Positions 34,809 to 46,656 are shown, numbered from the stretch's first letter. The stretch: DNA of 64,000 nt from Hygrocybe punicea (GCA_963556145.1 OY744467.1:6138001-6202000); one strand, 5' to 3'. Notes: generated by a model not told the origin, from the sequence alone. Program-made: numbers and translations.

Positions 34809-36241
34809 ATGGCGGGTGCACCACCATTGAATAACACCAACCAAAGCGTAAGTATCGAACTTATTTCTTTGTAATGGGAAGCGGAATTGTCATGTAGGCC
34901 CAACATCGCGCTGCTAGCGTGGCACCAGATGATTTAAAGTGAGCACTATATTCAATTAATCACCAGGTCGAACATCTTATTTTTCACATTTTCTAGCGAT
35001 GATTGCGATGATGAAGAAAGTGATCCGAGACATGACCGAAGCCATAAGGCAACGAATCACAAATGTGATGAGGAGAAATTAATACATGTATTTGTCCTTC
35101 CACTATTTTTGGTATATTCATTTCTGAATCGCAACCCAGAATCTCATTCGCAAGTTTCTGCAACAAAAAGGAGTCATTCCACTATCTCTTTCTGAGAAGA
35201 AAGGCAAAGGACTGCCATTGCCACCACTGCCAACTATGCCTCCTACAGTGGATGCCGCAGTCCTGAATGCATATGTAGACGGAGTTCACCCTGGACCGAA
35301 TGAAAACGATATGCCCATCAGCTGGAATCTGCCGATATCACATGCATGGAACCGGAAGGTAATCCAATTACTCACAGCAGAATTCAAGAGCAACGTTATA
35401 GCCTGCAAGTATCAAGTCATGACTGCACTGCCCACGGATCTGGATAAGAATTATATTAAAAGGGCCATCAGATCCAAACTGGCCAGCCGTCGGACTGAAC
35501 TGAATGGCGCAATGCGAAAGATGACTCAGGCTAAAAATCTCACTCCTGCTGAGAGCCCTCTTCGACGCGAAAAGGAAAAAGCGTCTACTCCAATGTCGGA
35601 GGAATGAAAGAAGAAAGAATGTGAGTTTTTTAGTCTTCGTTGCGTGCACCTGTTTATCTAACAGCCATATAGCTGTATTCCAGGCGCAATGATATCATTT
35701 TATCGGCGCTAGACTCACTGTGGTCGAAGGATCCCGAACTCTGGAAGGAAATTGCTGATGTGTTTTCGTTGCTCGATGAAAAAGACATGTCCTCAGATGA
35801 GACGGATACGGAACATGCCTTCGGCGGTCAAAAGAAGCTCCGGCGGATTCGAAAGCATTGGATCTCTGAATCCATCTCAAAGGTTTGCTTGACTCACAAT
35901 GCTGAACACTCGTTTTAACTTATATCTAGATTATGCACTTTGTTGACAGCAACTACGACAAAGGCACGGGTGGCGGCATGCTGAAACGCAGAAGTGCACC
36001 TTTGACCCATCATTACGAGTCAAGGACTGTCAACACCAGGAGCCAACCGAAGGTGAAACTGCCTCGAAATTTCCATGACTCTAGTCTCGCCACAGAAGCA
36101 GTCAAATCGCTTAGGCCAAAAGCGGTCCTTATGTTACCCAACGTTTGTTGTTTCCCAAGGTGGCACCTTTGTCCGTTGCCTGACCAACAGCATCCGACAG
36201 ATACCAGATTTCCCAGTCTGATCGTAAAGGATAATGATTAG
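34809..36241 (+). CDS. Multi-exon hypothetical protein of a mushroom-expanded family
   Basis: It starts at ATG 34809 (MAGAPPLNNTNQS, then a GTAAGT donor). Exons include a PISWNLPISHAWNRKVIQLL segment (about 35140-35607), VFSLLDEKDMSSDETDTEH with KKLRRIRKHWISES (about 35690-35882), and IMHFVDSNYDKGTG with KLPRNFHD (35931-36241). The acidic MSSDET motif followed by an Arg/Lys-rich helix recurs in uncharacterised Agaricomycete proteins I know of. The function is unknown. No premature stop was seen in these exons. Confidence 0.55.
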
Positions 36242-36372
36242 ATATTATTGAGAGTAGTAGAAAGCCTGTCATTAACGGATTCGGACTACTCGGAACTGGC
36301 GCAGGCTATACGGTATGATAGACTTTGGACTTGTATGAATGTGTAAATAAAAGCAGTCGTGTTCGAGATCAC

Positions 36373-36737
36373 GTACCTCCAAGGGGAAAGTTGCACTTAC
36401 ATCGATCCTTGTACTCTTCATCCTCCACCTCCGGCAAGGCCTACCGAGTCCTGCCTTGCTCTACTTCACCAAACCCCTTCTGGCCGCATCCACGCCTCTC
36501 TGACTCTTTTGGCCATTCTATGGAATAACAGGCAATCATTTGCATGCCATGTTATCCACGTCTTTCGACTACCGCCACTTGCGTTTTCGTATCACTGTTT
36601 TTGTGCCGTCGTTTGTCATCTTTTGTTTTCCTCTCTATCTGGTTGATTGTCATGTCAAATCTCCCTACAACTGTTTACACGTCCAGCATCTTCAACAACG
36701 TGGGCACGAACCAATATAACACGACGTATAACACGAC
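36373..36737 (+). repeat. Right arm of the 365-bp inverted repeat
   Basis: The arm is the reverse complement of 1-365 without net indels. The two arms enclose 36.0 kb that includes the whole TET/JBP, Ulp1 and KDZ block. Confidence 0.9.
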
Positions 36738-36963
36738 GTATAACATAACGCACAACACGCACAACATCCCAGCTTCTCCGATTCAGCCCAGGCCGTGCTG
36801 CATACTTTCCGCCGCAGTACGCCTCGTATGGAACATTTTTAGGAAGATGGGTCAAATCCTATCCAAGATACTTCGTCGGTACGTCCCTTCACAAAAATGG
36901 TGTTCGGATGTTCGGATCGTCTCATTATACATTAGGATTACCCACAATATTTTATGGTTATGA
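36652..36963 (+). CDS. Short ORF with Asn/Thr/Tyr repeat N-terminus
   Basis: The 103-codon frame starts MSNLPTTVYTSSIFNNVG, then repeats NTTYNTTYNITHN, and later has a MGQILSKILRR segment. Many Agaricomycete NLR-like proteins begin with an Asn-rich NNVGGNQ-type segment, so this may be a truncated 5' end of one. It starts inside the repeat arm. No NACHT or other domain follows. Confidence 0.25.
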   Translation: MSNLPTTVYTSSIFNNVGTNQYNTTYNTTYNITHNTHNIPASPIQPRPCCILSAAVRLVWNIFRKMGQILSKILRRYVPSQKWCSDVRIVSLYIRITHNILWL

Positions 36964-37610
36964 ATCGGATTTGTTATTTGGTTTTTTTGGGGGGTGAGCA
37001 TATTCCCATATTACTCTTAAGCGTGTTTCTGATTCGGTACAGTTATTTGGTGTAAACATTCTTGATATCTTGCAGATTTGTTAGTGATTTTTATACCGGT
37101 CTCGCAATGTAACTTCCGAGTCAAAATGCCTTCACTTTCGTGCGACATCTTGGACATGTTCCACATATTCAATGTGCCCTGTCGAATTCTACAGCGTTGA
37201 GATTCGCAACAAATGTGTGGAACCAGGACTTCTGTCTATATGACACTGGCGCCTCTAATTATCTATATGGGTGAGTCTCTTAACCTTACCACCCTAGTCG
37301 TCTAAGCATGACCAGCTCAATCGTTTGGCAACGTCACAGATGCTACACATTCCTTGCAGTGTTTTAACATGCCTCCCGACAAATCCGTGCTCGGTTGCAA
37401 GGATATGTAAGATCTATTTTTGCAAGGGAATTATCAACGGGCAGCAAACGAATGTAGAGACAAATTGTCTCTTCCCATCCGCAGACGATCAAAAGTCTCC
37501 GTACGAGTCTGCACGTTACTACTGTTCGTCTGCCGTGTCAGCCCTGCCTCAAGAACTACAGCTTGATGCGTCTTTAATTGATTCTTGATACTGACCCTTC
37601 CTCTGTCAAA
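36964..37610. other. No gene recognised
   Basis: Spliced-looking fragments occur (for example from the ATG near 37126), but no frame carries a known domain. The stretch ends where homology to Mrd1 begins. Confidence 0.4.
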
Positions 37611-39306
37611 GATTCATATTCCACTCGACTCGACTTCAAAACAACTGAAAGGGATGGCGTACGTCACCTTTGGGGTACCTACATGCGCTTTAGCGGTGTA
37701 TGAAGCGTTGGACAAAACCTCGTTCCAGGGGCGCCTATTGCACGTAGGAAGGGCAAGGGATCGACTGGGCAGGATACTGGGAAGAAGTCGCTCAAGGATG
37801 AAAGAAACTCGAAGCGGAAGTCGACTGCTGGACGAGAATTCAATTGGAGCATGTTGTACATGAATGTTCGTCTTGTCTCTGTTAGAAATGAGAGATTTAG
37901 TTGTCCTGATACGATTATCCTTAGAGTGATGCCATGGTTTCCTCCGTTGCAGATCGCATGGGCGTAGCCAAAGCTGACATACTCAATCCGGAGTCCGACA
38001 ATGCTGCAGTTAAACACACGTCATCCAGGAGACGAAAACATATTTAGAATCTCAGGGCGTCGTCCTCTCGTCATTCTCATTCCGAGCTCGTTCGGACACA
38101 ACGATTCTTGTGAAGAATATACCATATGGCACAACAGCGGATCAGATTACCAATATGTTTGAGCCACACGGCAAGTTGTCTCGCGTCCTGGTACCACCTG
38201 CTGGAACGATGGTGGTCGTCGAGTATGCACACGCGGACGACATGAGCAAGGGATTCCGTGCTGTCGCCTACAGACGATTGGGTAACTCAATCATATATTT
38301 GGAGAAAGGGCCTGTTGCGATGTTTCAAGAAGATTCAGCAGGTGATAAAACAAGTCCTGCTTCCGGTCCTTCCACCTCTACTGGCTTCAAAGTGGTGACG
38401 ATCGCAGAACAAGATAGTGCATCCGGAGAGCCCACCGTTGTTCCAGGATCAACGTCGGAGTAGTTGTGCCTGGTACATCACGTGACTTAGGTCTCACGGT
38501 TGGATCCCTTATGTAGGATTCCCTGTCTTAGTCTTAGTCCATCTTATGATATCCTATCCGATTCCGTCGTGACTTCCCCATTCGTGTGTGAGCAGCCTCG
38601 GACCCACTCCAACGTTATTCGTGAAGAATCCGTTGTTTGCTTCATCGACTGAGCGGCTTATGCAGGTTTTTTGGAATCTGCCGTCGTTCTCTTTTGCTTG
38701 TGTGCAGACGCGATCAGGCCCCGATGCTCCGCGTTTGAGTATGGGGTATGGTTTTGTTGGATTCAAGACTGTGGACGCTGCCAAGAAGGCGATCAAAAGC
38801 ATGCAAAACTCCATCTTGGATGGACACGCGCTACATGTAAAGTTCGCTGGTCGTGGCGCGGAAGAGGACGAGACTAAGGCTAATGCCGTGGTCAAGAGTT
38901 GTACAACGAAAAAGATTGTGAAGAGTGTTCCCTTTGAAGCGACTAAAAAGGACATCCGTGAATTATTCGGGTCTGTTTGTATTTTTCCTCTGCATTTTTA
39001 GACCTGCGTATTAACAATATGGGACAGTGCTCATGGACAACTCAAATCTGTTTGTCTGCCGAAGAAATTCGATTCTCGTTCCAGAGGTTTTGCTTTCCTA
39101 GACTTTGTTACTCAACAGGAGGCTGAGAACGCCTTTGCCGCGCTCTGCCACACTCATCTGCTTGGCCGGCATTTGGTCTTAGAATGGGTGGCAGAGACTG
39201 GACAAGACTTGGACATCCTTCGGCAGAAGGCTGGTGTGCTGAGCTGCCTGCGCGGAAGCGCAAGTTGAATTTGGGGGTGGATGAACCTGACGAAGGCAAT
39301 TACTGA
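37611..39306 (+). pseudogene. mrd1: 5'-truncated Mrd1 (multiple RNA-binding domain protein 1) relic
   Basis: The relic begins in the second half of an RRM (IHIPLDSTSKQLKGMAYVTF, then DKTSFQGRLLHV). It continues with EFNWSMLYMN, VADRMGVAKADILNPESDN, a complete RRM (TTILVKNIPYGT to AVAYRRLGNSIIYLEKGP), another (TLFVKNPLFASST to MGYGFVGFKTVDAAKKA) and the last (KIVKSVPFEATKKDIRELFG to RGFAFLDFVTQQEAENAF). It ends at a LPARKRKLNLGVDEPDEGNY tail at TGA 39304. Mrd1 processes pre-rRNA in the nucleolus. The first RRMs are missing, and at least three frameshifts are visible (near 37766, 38013 and 39235). Introns are retained, one with a donor changed to TT, so this is a DNA-level copy. Confidence 0.85.
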
Positions 39307-39479
39307 GGACGCTGGACCTGGACCAGTTGACGTCTGCTCTTCCAACAGAGTGCCATGGCAGTACTGACTACGAAGGTTCGCTACAAAATTTCCGGTTGTT
39401 TTATGCTAATTCAGAAAGCGTACAGGTCCAAAAAACAGAATAAGGTTGCACGTTTGTTGTATCCACAAGTACCCACGAT

Positions 39480-41200
39480 GGAGTGGTCTTAATTTGTGGA
39501 AGAGAGGATGTATCGAACCTGTCAGGCTACAACAACAATTGCATCAATGCCTCCCGGGGGTATGACAGCATCCAGTACCCTCGGACCCGCATATTATAAC
39601 CTATGCTACACAACTCAGAATTTATGTTCAAGAGGTCAGAGTGAAGAGTCCTCTCTGAGTCTGCGTCAACTCGTTCGTAGACTTACAGGATCCAGCGTCT
39701 CGTGTTCCAACCAGACGGAGACAGAAATGGGTCTTTGGTCGGGGCTGCTATTGGTTCTACACAAACCCTACATGGTGTTTTCTATGACCGAGTTTGGCTG
39801 TTGTTCACGAACGAGAATGTGACCAAAACCTATACTTTTGACTGTATGCAATCGCTATGGATATCCACCCTTTTCAATCCGGCACCGTGGTGCAAAATCT
39901 CTTCGCACCATTCGACAATACATTCTCGGTCGTCATCCCTTGATATTGTGTCGCTCCATGGTACGGCTGTCTTCCGTTCCTCACTGTGGATCCTTACGGC
40001 TTCAAGGCGCTTGTTCCTGTCAACCAATGGGTGTTACCCCGGCCCGCTCTCATTACATTCGTTCCAGGTCACGACGCTCGCATCCACGTCGAGGCTGGTT
40101 ACGTTAATGCAACACCGCGATGAAATGCGACAGCGTCACGAATACCACATCTTTCAAGATGTCTTCCTCCAGAAAAGGTGGAAACCCAACCATCCGACAG
40201 GGCAGTATTGTATGGGGCAATGTTAGCAATCCGGATCCGTCGAAGATACTGGGCGGTTTGACTTCCGCATGGTCTGTGACATTGGAGAGCGTTCCCGATG
40301 GCATACTAGCCATCCAATTCAACAATCCTGCTGCTGCGGTTGGCAATGCAACAAATGGAGTGCGTACTCCTTTTTTAGCTTGTATTGATTACAGAGCGTA
40401 GACAACCTGATGATTTGGAAATGTTTTTCCACAAATGTCATGGTCTTTCCGGAAAACGACTACAACTCGACCTGGTTGATTTAGCAATGGGAACTATACG
40501 TTTACACACAATGATTTCGGTGCGATATGTTTAAGTACGCCTAGAACTTTGGCCAAAACTCGATCTCTTGGAACAACTAGGAGAATGTCACGTCCATTAG
40601 CCCTTCCGTGTTCCAGGACCCGGGAATTTCTGGGCGGATCAACATATCGTGGTGCAATGTATCAAGTTTATCCTTTTTATTATTATTATCACGCGCTGAC
40701 GAAACATGCAGACTGGAGTCACCTCGCCTTATTGACCTCTGCTGTTGTACATGCAGATCATGGATATTCTTGGGCGCAGTGACGAGCACCGCAGTTCTTG
40801 GCCCGTGGTCCTTTCAAAAACTGGGGTTTCGATCAGGGAATCCCATCACTCATGGTTCAGAATCCAGATGGTGAATGAGTGCTTGAGACCACGTCAACTT
40901 GGCCCACGTATGTCCGGCTCAACATCTGGGGTTTTGATGATTACTACTACGGTGATACCGATGGCGGTGGGTTTGGATCGTCTTCCCCCGAATACTACTG
41001 CTCCTAACTACCTCAAAATGTCGGCTCCCCCACATCCTCATCTGGCATGGACCCTGCTCGCTGACGACAACACAATGGCTTGGTCTTTGGAGCTGCGCAC
41101 ACAGTTGTCAGTGGGCGTAATCATTTATGCATTGCCTCCTCTATTCCCTTGATCACCGGTACTTTGGCCGTCGTCGTCTTCATGTGGTCATTCTATGGTA
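39480..41200 (+). pseudogene. ags1: Internal fragment of alpha-1,3-glucan synthase, decayed
   Basis: Segments in several frames follow the order of fungal Ags1 between the amylase-like and synthase domains: GYDSIQYPRTRI, GSLVGAAIGSTQTLHGVFYD, DPYGFKALVPVNQWV, FVPGHDARIHVEAGYVNATP, CDSVTNTTSFKMSSS, VPDGILAIQFNNPAAAVGNA, NVMVFPENDYNST, SNGNYTFTHNDFG, LDRLPPNTTAPNYLKMSAPP, then the membrane stretch after LAWTLLADDNTMAWSLE. Multiple frame changes and stops occur, including TAG where WNN-Trp-EN would be expected (about 40588). Neither enzyme domain is present. Ags1 makes the cell-wall alpha-glucan at the plasma membrane; this copy cannot. Confidence 0.85.
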
Positions 41201-41636
41201 GCCAGCGAGCTGGTGAGCTCGTTCTTCGCGATAAATGGCTGTCATAGCAACAGAGACACCCAACGCCGCATGTGCAGCTTGGGTGTTATCGTCGTCTTCG
41301 TCTGGAAGGGTTTGCAGCCAGAGGAAGACCTCAGACTCGGCATCCATATCGATGTGTCTAGCATTTGCCAGCTTCTATTACAAAATATTATACAACAGAC
41401 GTTACGGTTTACAACTTGAAATAGTTTATTTTCGGTGAGTAGTACCAGTTAGTGTAAACTAGGGTCGAGATCGGAGATATGGATTTAAAAAATTCAGAAA
41501 ATCTTACCGGAAGTGACCCAATATCTTGATTTGGATTTCAAGGAAGTACGTGTTGCCAACAATATTTTGCAATTTGCAATTATCCACTACTTGGCCTTGT
41601 ATTAGAGTAATCACAATTACATGGCCAAGAAAATCA
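41201..41636. other. No gene recognised
   Basis: The stretch lies between the ags1 fragment and the 3' end of the WD40 gene. Only short frames without support are present. Confidence 0.5.
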
Positions 41637-43217
41637 CTACCCAAAAAATAATGATGATGCATATGAGGCATGCAGGGAGATGAAAGAAGCAACCACCCTG
41701 AATAAGGGGAAGAGGAAGAGGAAGAAATACCATACAGAAGAACAATATGAATAGAGAATATAAAAGGTAGATATTATTGTGACGACAGCAATGAGGAACG
41801 TGCATGAATGAGCAACTGCTCTAGACTGTGGTTGTACCTGTAGTTTGAAGTTGAGATGGTTATATAGACATACATGCGGTAGGGTACATACCGTCATTGA
41901 TTCCCAGATGAATATGTCCCCATCAACAGAACCGCCAACCAAAACAATTGCCTGCTTCCTGGAACAAGCCTGTGGCGGTTCAATCACCAAATACCCTGAT
42001 GAATAATAAGTAGCCGCACCGTCACTGCTTGAACCGCCGCTGAAATGGGTTGTAAGATTATCAACAGGGTAATTGCGGCGATGCAGCTTACAGCTTAAAG
42101 TGGGAGAATTGAGTCGCGCCATGATTTGACCAGTATCTTGTTTGTATATGCTAATTACCCCATCTGAACTGCCCGAGATGACGATTTTTCTGGCAACCAA
42201 GACGAGGCCAAGAGCTATGTTGTTGCAGGGGTCAACAGCTTGCATGATTGATAGCTGGTGTTCAAGAGTTGTTGCAGAATAGAGTTCTATACCATCGAAC
42301 AAGTTTGTGAATGCATAAATATTGCGATCGCCGCTCAGAGCGGAAAGACCACTGCACACTACTGTCAGATAAGAAGTGAAGGAAAAGTGGCACTGACATG
42401 CGGCGGTTGATGGCCACAGCTTTCACTGTTTGCCATGGATGTATCTGAAAGATAGCCCTGATCCGCAAAGATATTAACATCATAGTACAAGTTCACGAGA
42501 AGGAAAAAGGTTACAATTGACTATTTGTTCCGTGGATATCATCCTCGACAAATGACATGAGGGCAGTCCCAGTTTCGGATAGAAAATGAACAGATCTGGC
42601 ATGCATGACATTCGGTGAATTGTTGCAAGGGGTTGTCAAGTATTCCGGAGTTGGAAGGTCAGTAATAGAGAAACTTGTCTCGCCATTGCACGGAAATGAC
42701 TTGATGAACCACATGCACATAAGCCGCCCACTGATTATCGCAACGTTGTTGTCTGCAAAGTCTAGATGCATGTAATCAACTGGGCTAGATGCGTAGCCCT
42801 TGAAAGCCAATTTTAATTCACCCTGTTGACGTTACGGGAGTCATCACCCATATCACTACATTGTTAAACTTGCAAAGCTTCACCTCCTGAACACGAGAGA
42901 GTGAGACAGAGCCATCCGACACTCCCACAAGCACCAATGGGAGACCTCTGATATGGATCCAACAGATTGCGAGAATATGTCTGGTAAGTCGCAGTGATTG
43001 CCTGAGATTTCCAGAAGAGACAGCCCAGACCCTCAAGCAACCATCGGTACCTCAAGGATCTCGACATCAATTCTAGCAGATGCATGCCAGTGAACACAAG
43101 ATGCTTACCACCGCTCAGAAGTACGACACCATCTGGTGATAAACAGACCGTATTCATGGGTCCACTTCCCACGGACGGCAGATGGCGCAAGCGGAAGAAC
43201 AGGGATTTGTGCTCCAT
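41637..43217 (-). CDS. WD40-like repeat protein with C-terminal hydrophobic helix (copy 2)
   Basis: It starts at ATG 43217 (MEHKSLFFRLRHLPSVGSGP). Blades include MNTVCLSPDGVVLLSGG, RVWAVSSGNLRQSLRL, GLPLVLVGVSDGSVSL, YASSPVDYMHLDFADNNVAI, LFDGIELYSATTLEHQLSI, KIVISGSSDGVISIYKQDTG and IVLVGGSVDGDIFIWES. The last exon has TFLIAVVTIISTFYILYSYC, a probable membrane segment. WD40 propellers are scaffolds, and the membrane segment suggests an anchored one. It parallels the 24379-27004 gene segment by segment. Exon joins between blades use consensus donors (GTAAG, GTATGT). No premature stop was found. Confidence 0.6.
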
Positions 43218-43247
43218 GGGCAAGTAACACGAGTGGCGGGCTGAGTC

Positions 43248-43405
43248 ATGGTGCCCATTATCTTTCACCTTTCATGCCTAGGTACAAAGATATGTGGGAC
43301 CGGATATTATTTGATCGTGCACCTGAATCTTCCAAACACATCCAATGCCAAGAGTCCCAGTCCTCAGAAAGCCCAGTCGTGGTACCGTTATGCACCAAAT
43401 GGTTC
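43248..43405. repeat. 158-bp segment shared with 23785-23941
   Basis: It lies just upstream of the WD40 start codon and directly abuts the right copy of the 1,550-bp repeat at 43406. It probably carries that gene's 5' untranslated or promoter sequence. Confidence 0.85.
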
Positions 43406-44954
43406 CATGGGAGTGTCTTCAAAAGCAATAGCCGTAGTATGGCAATCCGGGGTAAGATTGAACTCAGCTTTCCTTAGTGTTATGGCCAGACTCCAGATAC
43501 TGTACGAAGATATGTAGTATATATAATAACAACTACTTATAATAATTAGTTGACGAGGCCAATACGACGGATGAACAGACGGGAGGGTGCAAGTAGTGAA
43601 CTTCACGGGTAACCCTCGGATCTCTCTTATTTGCCAGCCCACATGACCTCGCGACACCGGATGCACGTCAATTGACGTGTCGCCGTGTGTTCGCGAGGTG
43701 GAATGGGCTGGCCTGGCATGGTGCGCCGATCCGGACGCATTGATGGGCGGGTGGAGGCTGCGTCGTTGGATGCGTGGGCCGTACTTGACACCGTTGCCAT
43801 CATCACTCACAGGCATACGCGCTCGTCGTCGTCGTCGTTGTGCATGACTATTTTACTCTCCCGCCGTCTTTTCTTGCGGATTTTTTTACATATCACATAT
43901 ATATTGCCCTACATGCCGTATGTAGACTAATATACATGAAAATAAACAAAATAAAAGAGAAATAAAAGAAATAAAAATAATGATACATCGATGAACCGGT
44001 GGGTACTCACTTTCGCAGAGGTGCCGGATGGGGTCTAAACTTGATGGTGAAGGGTACTGAAGGGTGGGTGATGAGAGGGATGGACACTGGGGGGCGGGGA
44101 AGGGTGCATGGAGAGGGGGGTGGCATGGGTGGTGAGGAAGGGGCCAGGAAGCGAGACGGATGGTGGAAAAGCGAGGGGGTGGGTAGGGGAGGGCTCCCAG
44201 CCAAGAACGAGCGGCGGGAAGGGGTAAGTACGTGGGGGAAAAGCAGGAGGGGGATGGGTACTCACCTGTACCATTAGGGGCCCCCCACGGCCCTCCCAAT
44301 ATCCCACCTTCAATGAAGCAAGTAGGGATGTCACCTCAGACGGCCCCATCGTCCATTCCATGGTTTTCGCGGTCCAGATAGGTCACACCATTGAGTTGCA
44401 CGAGGGTGGCGACTAGGGCGGTTGCGATGGTGATATCTCAACGACACTGCCGCCGTTAACCACACCATCGCCGGTGGTGACCCTCCATGTTGCCTTCGTC
44501 GTGTTCATTGCTGTGCGCCAAGCCCTCCGCTGCTGGTTTCGACGTTCGAGGTCGTTGGTTGAAAAAGTCGGGCGCACTCCTGCGCGGCTTTGAGGACATC
44601 CAGGGTGGTGGTCTCTGCGTCAATCGTCGCTGTCATCGTCCTCCTCCTCGTTTCCATCGTTGTTGAGGTGTTGAGGTGGTGGGGAGTGGGAGTGTGGCGG
44701 GAGGCGAGTTGGGAGGTGAATGGGTGGTGGAAAAGCACATGTGATTGAGGGGTTGCCCTTTGGGAGTGATCCAGTCAATGACGACGCCCTTCAAACTTTC
44801 CGTATCATCGGATCTCGCACTGGAGACCCCCTTTTGAATCTATATGTTGATGGATTGGGAGAGTGGATTAGACTTTTGACTGCGCACGTGGGTCGAAGCT
44901 CAACCCACCAAATCGGCAATTAGACAAACTTTTTTTCTGAGCTCGCCAAAAGGC
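43406..44954 (-). repeat. 1,550-bp dispersed repeat, right copy (inverted)
   Basis: It is the reverse complement of 21411-22960. Here the homology starts exactly where the WD40 upstream segment stops, which suggests insertion into or beside that promoter. It includes the exact palindrome CACGTCAATTGACGTG at 43664-43679. Confidence 0.9.
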
Positions 44955-45185
44955 GCTGTGCTAGGCCTTGTGCTGTGCTAGGGAGTTACTTACAGTATGG
45001 GAGCTGTTCGCTTCTGACAAACTTCTGCTGGTTGGCAGACGCGACTTTCCATTCTGATGGGAGAAGTAAAATGAGATGATTATTTTCAATGATTAAAGAG
45101 AAGGAACACACTTGCGATACGCAACAAAAATAAGACATTCTGGAGGGCGGAGATGGCAACGTTCCTAAAGTTACCAGCTGGGTGT

Positions 45186-45655
45186 GGTCGAAAACGGGGC
45201 GGGACGGGGTGATTTGGTGGCTGAAAACGGGTGGTGGTGGTGGTTGGGCAGAGAGCCGGAACGTGCAGTCTTGAGACAGCCTGGCCGCTCGTTTGCAATG
45301 GGAACGAGTTGCGGGGGTGGAGACTGGCCGGGAGTGGTCGAAAACGGGGTGGGACGGGGTGATTTGGTGGCTAAAAATGGGGGGTGGTGCTGGTTGGGCA
45401 GAAAGCCGGAACGTGAGGTCCTACAACCCCCCAACTGCTCGTTCTCAATGGGAATGAGGTGCGGGGGGTGGAGACTGGCCGGGGGTGGTTGAAAACGGGG
45501 CGGGATGGGGTGTCCTGGTTCTGGGGTGGTGGTGGTTGCGCAGCCAGCCGGGGCGCGAGGTACTGACACCCCCCGACCGTTCGTTTTCAACAGGAACGAG
45601 GTGTGGGGGGTGTAGACTGTAGACTGGCCAGGGGTGGTCAAAAACGGGGCGAGGC
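45186..45655. repeat. About 150-bp tandem repeat, three copies and a partial
   Basis: The motif TGGTCGAAAACGGGGCGGGA begins at about 45185, 45335, 45486 and 45635, giving periods of 150, 151 and 149 bp. Each unit ends with GGAACGAG and TGGAGACTGGCCGGG. Open frames on either strand are repeat by-products. Confidence 0.9.
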
Positions 45656-46640
45656 TAAGTGTCCTGGATGAAGACAATGGACTATCATTTGTTTTTCCCA
45701 CAGCTACAAAAGATTTCACACGGCTTATAAAAATAAGTTCACATGGCTTGTGAAATCAGCGTTAGCCATAAACGATTCCCTTAACATATTGAGTTACAAA
45801 ATGAGAGAATGAGTGTGGTTTGCTACGAAGAGCCAGAAAAGGTGGATAGAGGAGAGGAGGATGAGGAGGATGAGGAGGAAGTAGAAGAACAAGAAAAAAA
45901 CACAACAACAAGCTGGGTGAGAGCTAAGCATCACCAGGGAGAGAATGAAAGAGCAAGGACACAAGCTGAGAGAGATTTCATGACTGACACTAGATGATCA
46001 TGATCTTGAGGATAATTATCCACTGGATCATAAATCTGCAGGATCATTGGACCAGTATTGGTTGGGTACTGGGCACATACTGGACATGTACTGGGCATGT
46101 ACTGGGCATGTACTGGGCATGTACTTGACCAGTACTGGTTATTAGATTTCTAACATCTAAAAATTAAAATTAATTTACATATTTATGTACACAGAAATCA
46201 GTACTCAAATATAATATTCTCTGCCACATTTATAGGATATTTCTGGGATGCAGAAGAGGAATACAAATAAAAAAATTATTGTTACCAGAAATTGAAATTT
46301 ATAAAGGATACAAATAGGATGAAAAATATTAAATAGGTAAACTACAATAATTTCTAATTTCATTGTAGTTTTGGAACATGAGAAAAGGGGGAAAAATGAA
46401 TTATTTTAAGATTTTCCAAAGAGAATATTTGAATATACATAATTTGGACCCAAAATATCTTTTTTTACAATTGTTGAAATTATATATTTCAAAACATCTT
46501 TTAGAGACCTCCAAATTAGTTATTTATTTATATATTTGAAATGTATTTATGCGGTCCTGAAATTACTTTATGCGTGTAGTGTAATGTGTTAGAACGCATA
46601 AGCTGATTCTTGATAGGCCGGTAAACACAGACGGCAAACA
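45656..46640. other. AT-rich stretch with an 11-bp microsatellite, no supported gene
   Basis: A 62-codon acidic frame at 45809-45997 is the only open frame and is mostly GAG/GAA repeats. The unit GGGCATGTACT repeats several times at about 46073-46130. From 46150 to 46600 the sequence is strongly AT-rich. Confidence 0.6.
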
Positions 46641-46656
46641 AGTCCCACCCTCGGAG

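Noticed and set aside
36373..36737. Pair of LTRs or centromere/telomere repeats bounding the 36 kb
   Set aside because: The arms are inverted, not direct, and contain no telomeric or LTR end motifs. They are kept as an unexplained inverted repeat.
37611..41200. Functional mrd1 and ags1 genes
   Set aside because: mrd1 lacks its first RRMs and has at least three frameshifts. The ags1 piece lacks both enzyme domains and changes frame repeatedly.
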